Assembly: GCA_032718475.1 (NCBI GenBank)
Contig: JAUCBJ010008732.1
Span: 1 to 64,000, forward strand
DNA: 64,000 nt
Reading direction: 5' to 3'
Source: Nemertoderma westbladi
Taxonomy: Eukaryota; Xenacoelomorpha; Nemertodermatida; Nemertodermatidae
The notes beneath the pieces are model-generated. The model saw only the letters and a list, made by a program, of their open reading frames with translations. It was not told where the DNA came from and ran no database searches. Shown one piece after another: positions 13,003 through 23,400 of this stretch (its first letter is position 1; every line of letters starts with the position of its first letter). The position numbers were made by a program, and so were the translations under genes.

Positions 13003-13390
13003 TCATAGCGGCCGCGGCGGTGTTGCGTCAAATGGAGAAATATTTATCCCACCAAGTCCTGGTTTGAACGGATTTTCGCGTGAGCTTGTCATTACAGGTT
13101 CTATGTTGTATTTCATAGGTTTGATTTGTAAATGTGAGTTATTTGTAGTTGATTTTGAAAGGGAAAGATTGATGAAAGCTGGATTGGTTCGGTCTATCGA
13201 AATCTTTTGAGTCCTTCCTTTTATTTCAACTGTTACAGTTTTTTTTTCATCGCGTTCTAGAACAGCATATGGACCAGTATATCGATCACTGAGTGAAGAT
13301 TTAAGGGGGATAAGGGGGAAATTATTATAAATGTTAGTAGATTCTGGTTCAGCCACCAGCTTTTTAGTGCCACCAGGATGGTGTGAACTT
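13003..13390 (-). pseudogene. Ty3/gypsy pol C-terminal tail (integrase end), relic
   Basis: The minus-strand frame reads RYTGPYAVLERD followed within 20 residues by KISIDRTNPAFI. This is the pattern of the C-terminal tail of Ty3/gypsy integrases, where a short SH3-like segment (RY.GPY.VL) precedes a conserved DR.KPA motif. Only this tail remains: no integrase core, RNase H or RT is found at higher coordinates, where homology stops near 13390. It is therefore a fragment of a separate LTR element, unrelated to the BEL copies. Confidence 0.7.
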
Positions 13391-13423
13391 CAGAGGTAGG
13401 TCTTTATAGTAATTATTAATTAT

Positions 13424-13525
13424 CGAGTGATGACTTTGACTTGAAGGCGTTCACAGTGTTCTGAGGTGACGACATTGTTCGGCAAGTTATTCCATGGGTT
13501 GGGTCCAATACCCTGAAATGAAATG
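13424..13525 (-). pseudogene. possible non-LTR retrotransposon C-terminal remnant
   Basis: About 32 residues on the minus strand include PWNNLPNNVV, matching the W-N-x-L-P-x-x-V motif common near the C-terminus of LINE reverse transcriptases. The piece is very short and nothing else of the element is seen, so the assignment is weak. Confidence 0.3.
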
Positions 13526-14398
13526 TTAACACTGTTTATATCAGTTTACGCTAACTGCTAACCCTCTGCTCTGCCGAGACAGGAGGGGGGGGGGGGACTG
13601 GACGCAAAACCCGCCTTGGCGAATTAATATCCAGCCTCAATGTTAAATTCTCAATTTAGGGAAAGGAGCAGGTTACAGTGGCACGTTATTTTAACCAAAA
13701 CAATAAACTAAGCACAATAACAGGTTACAGTTTTATTTTCGAGAATAATCAGCTGATATTTGGAGAGAGATTAATTTTATTGCGTCCAGTTTCCCTCCCT
13801 ATCTGGCTCTGCCAGTAAATCTATATTTTTTATATATATGTTAGCGGCTTTCTGTGGAATTAGGCTTCTGCTGAAAGCCTAGGCTTTGTGTGAACATGAA
13901 CATGGGCTGGGCAAGTTGCAAGATATTTCCTAAACACCGAAACAGGCAATGTAGTAGGCCTAAGTATAGGTTCCGCATCATTAACAGCATTTAGTTCCTT
14001 CGGTGTTCGGTCGTTCATCGCTGTTCATCGTTACGACGACATACCGTACGTCACTTGGTTCTATCAACAATAAGTAGTTTACCCAATCCTAATGAGTAGT
14101 AGTAGGCCAGATGCCAGAGGCGTAAGCTGTCACTGCTGCTGTGTGTCAGTCTGTCAGTATATCAGTTTGTTATTGTTTATATCTGTATATCAGCTAATCA
14201 GACATTCAGAAAACTACTGATTGACTTACCTATCAGCCTATACTGTACAGCTGTACTGCTGTGATGGATTATTTCACTGTTAGGTAGCAATTTGTAGTAT
14301 AACGTAAAAACTTTCTAAAATCCGACGTATTTTGACTTAATTGTAGTAATGTAATATGCTTATTCCTATTAGTACATGTTAGTTCATTGGTGACTCTA
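13526..14398. other. no gene recognised
   Basis: Contains a G-run at about 13582-13596 and low-complexity CAGT-rich text at about 14130-14270. No coding or RNA feature could be supported. Confidence 0.5.
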
Positions 14399-14462
14399 TT
14401 GGCGCAGTGGTCAGATGGTTAAGGCGTTGGTTGCATTTACGGGTTCGAATCCCAGTCGGGTA
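14399..14462 (+). repeat. tRNA-like sequence with A and B boxes
   Basis: TTGGCGCAGTGG (box A) at about 14399-14410 and GGTTCGAATCCC (box B) at 14442-14453 are close to the RNA polymerase III consensus. The phrase GGTTAAGGCGTTGG between them is typical of tRNA-Leu or tRNA-Ser D-arm regions. The T stem pairs over only about three bases and there is no clear acceptor stem, so a tRNA-derived SINE or pseudogene is the better reading. Confidence 0.6.
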
Positions 14463-14649
14463 TTTGTATTTCTGGGCTATTAATTTTCTATTTATTAAAA
14501 TAGATAGGCCAATGATGTGCGTACAACACGTGGAATGATGAGTTGGGCCAATCATAGGGCATCGAACATCTTATTGCTCCAATGTGAGGCCATGGAATGT
14601 CCTGGAATGTTCTAGTGGATTCTATGTCCCAGATTTGCTATAGGGTAAA

Positions 14650-15220
14650 CTGGGGTGAAGTGAGCTACTTTTGTAGTTTTTCGTGTTTTAAAAATAGTTA
14701 CTTTCTCATTAAGGAAATACCAATGTATTCCTTTGTGCACTACATTATTGCTCTAAACAATCTCACAAAAATTATAACATAATTTGCCTATTAAAAAGTC
14801 AAATTATACCTTTCGTACAGGACCTTTTGTACCTTTTGTACATGACAAAAATTGCACGGGATATCTCAAGTATCACGTATTTACCATTATTTGCGGTGAT
14901 GACAACTCTCTACCTTAATTCGTTGTTTATTATTTTGTATTTTAAAATCAATAACCAAAAAGTTTGTATGCATGAATTTTCAATATCTTTTTTTTCTTCA
15001 ATTTTTTTTTCTCAATTTTTTCTTTCAATTTCTTTTTAATATTTTTTCATATTTTGTAAAAAATTTAATTGCTTCGAAATGTCAAACTGTCGTAAGTTAT
15101 TTTGTACATTAGATCAAAGCTAGGATATTTGTAGACATTATAATGATTTTAAAGAATGGAAATAATAAAAATTTCTATATTTAAAAAAATAAATTAAAAA
15201 ATAGCTCACTTTACCCCTAG
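14650..15220. mobile_element. MITE-like element with imperfect terminal inverted repeats
   Basis: CTGGGGTGAAGTGAGCTAC at 14650 is matched in inverted orientation by AATAGCTCACTTTACCCC ending near 15220, about 22 bp with a few mismatches. A further partial copy of the arm (CTAGCTCAC) follows at 15219-15240. The interior is AT-rich with no real ORF. It ends next to the pogo-like transposase fragment at 15249, so it could be a relative or remnant of that transposon. Target duplication not resolved. Confidence 0.5.
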
Positions 15221-15248
15221 CTCACTAAAGCCTAGCTCACCGGCAAAT

Positions 15249-15656
15249 CTAGTGGTTAGACAGACACCGATGGCGCCCTAGGAATGAAGACACATATTCG
15301 TGGCTTGGAAGGTTATCTTTAAACGCTCGAATGACAACACCTTTTTGGTCCAGGATATTTTTTACTAAGATTCGAAGATCAAATCCGTCAATAGGAAAAC
15401 CCCAATCACACATCAACTGAATTCTGTCTACGAGCGTATCCTCTTGGTCCTTTGTAAGAATTGGGGGTTTTCCTGGTGAATTTGGAAGAGGATCTTTCAG
15501 ACGGCGGTTCAATGTCGCCCTCGAAATACTAAATGTCCGCGCCGCCTCCCTCTGGCTCATTCCTTTCTGTATAGCGGATAGTGCATTATCCAGATTTTCC
15601 TTTGTAAAATCTAGATACCTCCTTGCACCTAAACGTCGTTTGTGCGTCCTCGGCAT
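15249..15656 (-). pseudogene. pogo/CENP-B-type transposase, N-terminal DNA-binding part only
   Basis: A 135-codon minus-strand frame from an ATG at 15656. It begins with a basic stretch, then a Psq/pogo-type helix-turn-helix at about residues 17-56 (SQREAARTFSISRATLNRRL), then a CENP-B-like second HTH region at about 62-135 (LTKDQEDTLVDRIQLM ... VSSFLGRHRCLS). In pogo-family transposases a DDE catalytic domain follows; here a TAG ends the frame at 15249 and no DDE domain is found. It is thus a truncated Tc1/mariner-superfamily (pogo) relic. A domesticated Psq-type DNA-binding protein or first exon is possible, but nothing downstream supports it. Confidence 0.65.
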
Positions 15657-16085
15657 GACTTAGTCAACGTCTGCATGTTTCATATACCATACTGTTCAGT
15701 AGTTAACGTTTATAATAGAATATAATTAAAAATTCAAACAGATCAGAAACACAGTAGGGCCTACCGTATCCGTATGTCAGTGCTACAGTAGATCTATATG
15801 CAGTAGATTGTGGATCTGAATGGAGAGTATACATCAGTACATGTATGCCAGGTAATAATAATACGTACGAATTATGTACCCGGTGTCCCAGTCCCATTGT
15901 CCGGTACACAATGTAGATAAAGTAAGTAGGCCTAGTGATATGATATACCTCACAATTACAATTACAATTATCAAATTCAAACAATTATCAAATTACAATT
16001 AAGATTATACAATACTTACTGACTTATGGTACTTACTGTACTATCTGTACTGTACTTACTGTACTTACTTACTATACTTACTGAC
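15657..16085. other. no gene; low-complexity flank of BEL copy B
   Basis: AATTACA repeats at about 15952-16005 lead into CTTACTGTA-type repeats at 16013-16085. The LTR of copy B begins immediately after. No gene is seen. Confidence 0.6.
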
Positions 16086-17259
16086 TGTTCGCGCTTTTGA
16101 AGACCTTTAGCAGTTTAACCTGCCAAAATTTATATGTCTTTAGTTAATTAAAACACCTTTAGCATACGACAATATTTTATGCTAATAAACAAAACATTAG
16201 CCGAAGTCAGCCCATGCGCGATCATTCACCCGATGGATCTACACCCGGGAGGCTGAATTCGGATGCTTAAATTTTATTATTGCAGTGTAAGGTTGCAGTG
16301 TAAACCTACTGTATTATTCGATAGATCGTTAATAATTAATTTCTGACAGATATTATTGGCTTTCGGGAAATATTAACAGTTCCTTTACGCTCTATCTATT
16401 TAAACAAAACTAGGACTTATACTAAACGCAACGATACCGCTTATGATTAAAGTATAAGGCGCATTCTTTAGGAAATGCTTTGTTACCAATCACAATCATG
16501 CACACTATTCTGCCGACCGTCAGTAAATTTGATCACACATAAAGAGAGCAGCAATTGACTCATGTAGGGTCTGCTAAATAACATTAGATTCAATACACAC
16601 CACATTGATATAAATCGCAATTGTTATGTATAGCCTGTCTCTCTAACCTGTAGTGTATCAAGAAAATTGGGAATTTTGGGTGATTTATCCGTATTCTCCA
16701 AAGGGCAATAATTCATCAACAAATAGATACAATTAATAACTGACGGTAAATAACAGTACAAACAATATGATTAGTGCAGTTAAATTAAGTGAGTTAGGTA
16801 AGGTAACAGTTATACTTTCGATAATTTAAGCAGTTTTACTGGAGTTCTTCCCAAAAGCCGGTGTTATGGCGAAAAATGGGAACATAACAACAGAATCATA
16901 TGAAGAATCATATGACTACATGACTATACGAGGATACCAACTACCCTTACTCCCCGAAGCTCCCGTCCAACACAGAGGATGAGCATACAGATAGGAAATT
17001 CAGTTCAGTAGCTCTGGGATAGGTCAAAATCAACGCCCACTCAAATTCTATTGGCCGATACGGACAGCAGGGCTGAGGCAACCTCCCTAAGCTGGTTGGC
17101 CGATTAAACGGAGCCCAGATACCTCCGTACAGCACATCAGCCAATAAGCTGGTAGCTTGCACTATTTTAGCTATAGATCCCTTTTAGAGTATTCTAGCGA
17201 CCGGGGGGGAACTGGCCAGCAAAGGCAAACGAATCAGTTATCCCACAAAAGCTTTTACA
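16086..17259 (-). repeat. 3' LTR of BEL copy B
   Basis: Begins TGTTCGCGC and ends AAAAGCTTTTACA on the plus strand. It matches 28979-30157 almost base for base; the visible differences are a few substitutions and small indels, such as about 9 bp missing near 16386 and a reshuffled short stretch near 16480. In element orientation the purine-rich GGGAGCGG abuts the LTR on its inner side and is a candidate polypurine tract. Confidence 0.9.
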
Positions 17260-17337
17260 CCGCTCCCAGAAAATGGGATTTAAGTCTATAAAATATACAA
17301 AATCACAGTTTCTAAAATATAAAAATACTCTAAACAG

Positions 17338-18787
17338 TTAGTCTTTCTTGCGCGGACGGCGTTTACGCAGTTTTTTAAAGCTAGCAAGAGTCCTTTTCTC
17401 TTTGGGGCGAGCCACTTTACAAGGAGGGCTATAACTCCTGGGTGAAGGGTGCAATATGATTGCATCAGAAGGTATGGGATTATGATCGGTATATCCGCCG
17501 GTCGAAGTACCGGGTTGATTGACATCAACGTCCGGGGAGAGGGGTCTAACGGCTTTGAGAGCTCGTTTCAAGACAGCCGCTCTTACGGGTCCTTTACGAG
17601 CGGTCTGAACGAGGGCCGTGGGTGGACCATAGGCAGTTAGAAACTTCCTTGGTTTAATGGTTCTTTCCAACTCGCGTTCGCGGGCTCGGTACTCGTAAGG
17701 CCGTCGATATACTTCCTGTAACTCGGGGTGTGAGTTGACAAATAAGTCTCCATAGGCAGGGTCTTGACGGATAAAGTTTATTAAGTTGTAAGAATAGATG
17801 TCACTCGGATTAATGCTCCTGAGAAATTCGCGTACATATTTGGTTGAAATACATTCTCCAACGCGCTTCAGTAGTTCGTAACTCGATATGCGTGATTTCT
17901 GTTCGACAGAAGCGAATAGATAAGGATGGAACGCATAAACTCCTTCGTAAGCGCGTCCAGGATAATAACGATGGCGCGAATCACAATGTAAATCAGCGTT
18001 CGCTTCCCAAGCTCTGATGTAACGTAGTGTGATCATTTCATCTACGCTTTCCAAATCGTGACTAAAAAGGGCAATCGAAACTGACACGTCCCTTTAGTTG
18101 ACAATGGTGACATTGAGTCATAAATTGAGGGCAAACCGCAAAAATGTGCAAGTTATTGAGTCTGTAATACGCGCAATAAATTTCCATCGTCGGTTGTTCG
18201 TGGAAATAGGAACAGCGGACGTTTGTGTCCATGGGCGTAACATGGTCTCTCGATGCGCATAACCGACAACGTTGCCGAGAAACATAGTTGGCATGGCGAT
18301 AATCGTACGCAGTGAGACACTGTGGACCTTGATACCATTCTAGGAGGTAATCGTTGTCGTTGTTCCGGGCGCGATAGGCTGAATCTCCTCAGATTCTAGG
18401 CATATTGGTTCGTCTTCCCAGTCTGTTACGAATATAATTTTCGTGATCTATTCTCGGTTTATCGTTACGACTCCGCTGGGTATGATATTTAAATAGAACC
18501 ATTTCCCTTTCGGTGTATACATCATCCGTATCATGTAAATCGATAGGATGGCCGGTAGTTAGGAAGTCCATATACGTACCATTACGATGCGTATAGCGAG
18601 CGGTTAATTTTCGATAGTCCAATTCACGCGTAAGTTGCTCTTGGGACATCGGCGGTTCGATATAACGACCATCGTCCTCCGTAATGGTTGGATCGGCTTC
18701 ACCGCGTATCAAGCTATCCACAAATGCTTGTAAAGGTAGAGTATATCGTTCCCTGATACCAAGATCATCTTCTATTAATTCCGTCAT
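17338..18787 (-). pseudogene. accessory ORF downstream of pol in copy B (zinc knuckles, basic tail), broken
   Basis: Transcribed with the element and lying between pol and the 3' LTR. From an ATG at 18787 it runs 132 codons to an in-frame TGA (18391-18389), then stays open in the same frame to a TAG near 18094. A +1 shift at a T5 run there leads into the final frame, which ends at 17338, about 480 codons in all. The middle part has three zinc-knuckle-like modules, each lacking one expected ligand: CRLCASRDHVTPMD (final Cys absent), a second with Tyr at the second Cys position, and CHHCQLKGRVSFDC (Arg for His). The tail is Lys/Arg-rich (KKLRKRRPRKK), like a nuclear or nucleic-acid-binding signal. 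Knuckle spacing, the following segment and the basic tail match the ORF at 57076-59641 in copy D. The function is unknown; it is not an env protein, since no signal peptide or membrane segment is seen. Confidence 0.65.
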
Positions 18788-20408
18788 ATCTGCTATCTGA
18801 GTTTATTAATATTAGTATGAGTCAATATTTAGGCAAGTGGGCGTCGCTGCCTACTAGGCTTTGCCCCCGGACAGTGGGTTTCTCAGCGCCGATGTACCGT
18901 TGTCGCGGTGTTTACGCCAACATGTAGCAACAGCACGACAACGATAACCGGCACAAGTCCCACCACTGTCCGTCCCAAAGGCTTGAATCCACTTGAGGTT
19001 ATCTCGGTAGAGTTAGGGCTACTTTACAATTGCGATTAGCTACTGTAAACACACTTTAGTAGTAACATTCACCTATAAACGCACAAATTCCATACAATCA
19101 TTACTTACTGCACACATGCATGCCATTCGTTCGTTAGTCAGTGTCTTCCAGAATGTCACGTTATTACTATGTATCCTTGGATACTAATAGTGCGCTATGT
19201 ATACTCTTATGCTACGCAATGGGGCAAGCTTTTTATTGTTCCTTTAACTTGCTTCTAATTCTAGCGTGGGTGTTGCCATGGTGACATTATGGAAAACTAG
19301 CGGTAGAATTAGGGTAATTCTCATGCATACAGATCTGGGATGTTATTTAATAGTAATTCTTTAATTGTCAATATCCTCTTTATGCATGATTTTATAAATT
19401 TTATCGGCTATTGACTATATATGTTGGAGATTCTCGCACTTTAATACACTCAACATGAATCTCCGCTCCCATGATCTATTAATTACTGGAATTTTGGGAA
19501 GGTTATAAATTGCAAAAAATGACAATTTATGAAATTCATTTGAATATGAATTTAAATTTATTCCCGTGAATTTTATTATTTGATGTTAAATTGACACAAA
19601 TTTTATTCCAGAGCATGTCTGGGGACTCAGGATCCTTAATTCTATAAAATCGTCCTTTTAAGAATATCGGTAAATACTGCGATATTTTAATTGACTAGAA
19701 ATTTTAAAGGATCGGAATTTTACAGATTTTAATAAATATTAAATTAATATTTAGGATGGGCACCGATTTATTCCAGAACTTGTCTGGGGACGTTAACCAC
19801 TGATTCTAGAATTTGTCTTTCAAGTATATCGGTGGGTGCCACGATATCTTAATCGACTAGAATTACAGATGGTCAAAAAGTTTAACAGATTTATTTGCGA
19901 TTTACGCTACTGTTAGAGGGACATCACGCTACTATATGTATTATTTGTTATAAGGAAGAAGAGCAATATCGCACGAAGCAATGTCAGTGTGAAGAGGCAA
20001 GTCGTTTCCAAGGTCTACCCAGAGCTTGGTTTAGCCGAGACACGAGGATCTGAACTTTGCATTCCTAATACTCTGCCTACCAATAATACTTAAATATAGT
20101 AGTGGCTTTATTGTACTTTAAGAAGTACTGACATGTCATCTTACTATAGTCTCGCATTTATAATATAATACGGACAGTAAGGAAAGATAAAATAATTATT
20201 TCTTGCCGTCGCACTAAATATATTACAAGTAATTAAATACGTAATAAACACTAATATATTGCACTAATTTACTAAATATTCTAAAATAACATTCTACTAA
20301 ATAAAATTAAAGAAAACGATTATAATAAAATTACATAATAATACATACATAAATATAAAATAAAAACAAATATAAAATGATATAGTCACACGCCCACTCC
20401 ATATGTTA
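18788..20408. other. internal noncoding region of copy B
   Basis: No ORF is recognised between the truncated pol and the accessory ORF. A diverged tandem duplication of about 180 bp spans about 19560-19865; both units contain TTTATTCCAGA followed by TGTCTGGGGAC, and a later pair of GATAT and GACTAGAA phrases. 20200-20400 is very AT-rich. If this element once had an N-terminal accessory domain like that of copy D, I cannot see it here. Confidence 0.55.
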
Positions 20409-23400
20409 TTACGTTATGGAGTCCCTAGATATTTGTCGGATTAGGGAAGTGGTCGTAGGAAGAGTATCTTGCCTTCCATAGTTTCCGGACAGTTTTCGGT
20501 CTCTTTCCAGTAAACATAAACGACTAGCTGGGCGATTGAGTTGTTGTGTTACTTTCTCCGCTCCCTTGGCCTGTCTAATTTCTGCCGTGGTAAGATGAGG
20601 AGGCCATTCTTCTTCTTCTTTACTTAAGGAGTCGGATCCACCTAACCAGCCTGGAGTATCTATCAGTTCTTGAGGAGTTGCTCCTCTGGAAGCGATGTCG
20701 GCTGGATTAATCGTCCCAAGGCAATGTCTCCATTGATCTACATTGGAGTTAATATCGTCATTATCTGAGGAGTATGGTGTTCCCTCAGTTGGATCGTCCA
20801 CATCACTGCTCTCCACTTCCCCCTTTACTTGGTATACCTGTTGTTGAGGTAATCTCTCTTTGAGAGTTCTACGGGAAGGGCCAGTGAAGTACCAACCTAC
20901 TCTAGTTCTTACCGCATAGGTTTGTAGTGGCTGCGGTTGAGCAGGCCGTTTCTCCAATGTCTCGAGCGCCTCATGCGCGTTTTGGCCGATGAGTATTTGC
21001 ACTCCAGGATAATCTGTCTGGAATCGAGGTATCTTAAGATGTTGGATGCTCTCATCCTCGTCCCAATTATAAAGGTCTGCTTGGGTAGTAGCGAAGTTCT
21101 TTATAGCCACCATTTTTACCGACCTTATACCTTGTGCTCCTAATTTATCCTGGGGGGTGGATAACACACCTACATAGTAATCTGCCGTTAGGGTAGATTT
21201 CCAAACCTGCATAATTCCTGACATATTCAATTTAGTCCGGAATTTGGGTTGTCCAGCAAAGATATCTTCGGCTAGTTCTTGATCGATGAATGTTCCTGTG
21301 CTGCCGGAGTCAAGGAGGGCGTTCACTATGTAACTTTTGTTAGGACCGTGAACTCTTACCTGCACTACAGGAAATTCTCTGATTCCTACGTTGGAAGTTG
21401 GAGCTTTCCAAGATGGTTGTCTATCAAAGGTTGTTGGGGGAAACTCATTGTTGGTGTCCTTTTCATAAGTAAGTGCTCGATACACTGAGGTATTTATTAG
21501 GTAACAGGATTCGTTGGCGTCGGAGAATTCGTCAGTATAGAATCCTTCCATCTCAGACTCTTGATCAGTGTCATTTATATCACTGAATTGGACATGTAGT
21601 TCGGGCTCACTTACCTGACTCGGGTTGTCTCGTTCGAACTCACTGTGTAACAAGATGTGATGTTTCGCGCCACACTTTGCACACTTTACGTCGGAGTAAC
21701 AGGTTCGCCGTTGGTGTCCTGATCTGAGGCAATTATAGCATAACCGCTTATTCCACAGGACTGTACGTCTGTCTACAAGGGATTTCTTTAGAAATTCAGC
21801 ACACGCACTCAAACGGTGGGGCCCGTCGCACAGCGCACATTTTGGTTTGATGTTACTCACCTTAACTTGGTTAACGTTATGCACTCTCGTTCTTTCTTCG
21901 GGCTTTCTTCCGTGAATTCTCTTAGGAGACTGAGGAGGGGTCTTGGCAACCTGTTCTCTCCTATCGTTGTTTCGAGCCTTGTATTTACTTACGTCCTTTG
22001 AGGTTTTGTCAACATAATAAGATCGGTCTGTATCTTTCCCGCTGTCCTCTTCTTGGGAAGCTTGGCTTTCGCCGTCGTCAGTGTAACACACCGGTGTTAC
22101 TCTTCTCCTAGAAGTGGGTTTCTCACTTACCTTATTTTCCAATGTTTTCTCTCTGGACTGCTTGATGAGTTGTAGTTTTACTTCACCATCTAAGAAAGAC
22201 ATGAGATCAGCCATGGTAGGACTTCGTCGTTGTTGTTCATTCATGTACAACACTTTCTTGTCCCAGCGTGTACATACTCCACCCTTTGGTAAAGTAGAGA
22301 CTACGGCTCCAATAACCATGGAACTCTGATATTCATGCGACTTACCTAACCAGTCCAGTTGTCTACAGATCTCTTGAATTTCATCGGAAAACTCTATAAT
22401 CCCGCTACTAAGGAAGTGTCGGGGGGCTACTAATTTTGCATACAAATACTTAGCTATGTTATCCTTGTTACCATACCTGATGTTTAATGTATCCCAAACT
22501 TGTCTTAATCCGTCTGGATGTCCAATAAACTTTAACGCCATTAACTTGGGAGGTCCTTCCAAGCACTTGATGAGGAATCTAAGTTTCTCTCCGTTAGATA
22601 GTACAGAATTCTGTATGCTATCTTTGTAATATTCGTTGAAAGGTAACCATTTCATCTCATCTCCATTGAATTTGACGATCTCTCCCACTTTGACCGCTTG
22701 GCGGGCTTCTGTTCTAGCCATCTGACGCGTAAAACTTTCTTGGGCCATCGTGTTATTTAATATCGAATTATCGGTATATAAATTTCTCGGATCATTATCA
22801 GGTCTATAGGGAATATCATTAATAACAGGTCTATAATCACCCTTAATAGGGTTTGCTATAGGAGTTTCTACTTCACTAGCAGTATAGATGCGTGTAGGCT
22901 CCACACCTTGCGCATGTAATACTTCAGACCTAACAGGTTGACACAATGTTACAGGGGGTATTGGTATGCCCTTTTGTATATTGACTAATTTGTCGCGTTC
23001 TAGCGCGATACTTTGCTGCACTTCTTGCAACTCTGCTCTACCTTCCCTCACTGTTCCCTTAAGTTGGTGGACAGTCTCCTGCATCTGTCCCAGCAGGAGA
23101 TTCATCCCACGCCGTCCCTCTTCCACCCACTCAACCGCCGAAGCGGGAGTCGCCAACATAGTAGCGGGCTGACGCGGGACGACGGGAGACAAATTTTTAA
23201 TTTCTCTCTCTGCTATCTGGACAGGGATATTCTCTTGGACTGTTCCACCGGGTACAGGCAGTGTAGTACTATGTAAAGGGAATTTAGAGTTAAGCTCTGG
23301 AAGTACAGGGGTCTCTAACACAGAAGTGACTTTGGGAACGACAGGCCTAATTATCTCAGGCTCATCAACTATTGTAGAGAGTCTTTGGACCTTAATACTT

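Noticed and set aside
11531-14462. Functional tRNA genes at 11531 and 14399
   Set aside because: Good A and B boxes but poor acceptor, anticodon and T-arm pairing; better explained as tRNA-derived repeats.
16947-17162. 71-codon minus-strand frame in the LTR, repeated exactly at 29845-30060
   Set aside because: Identity is explained by the two LTR copies; no domain, and it is poorly kept in copy A's LTR.
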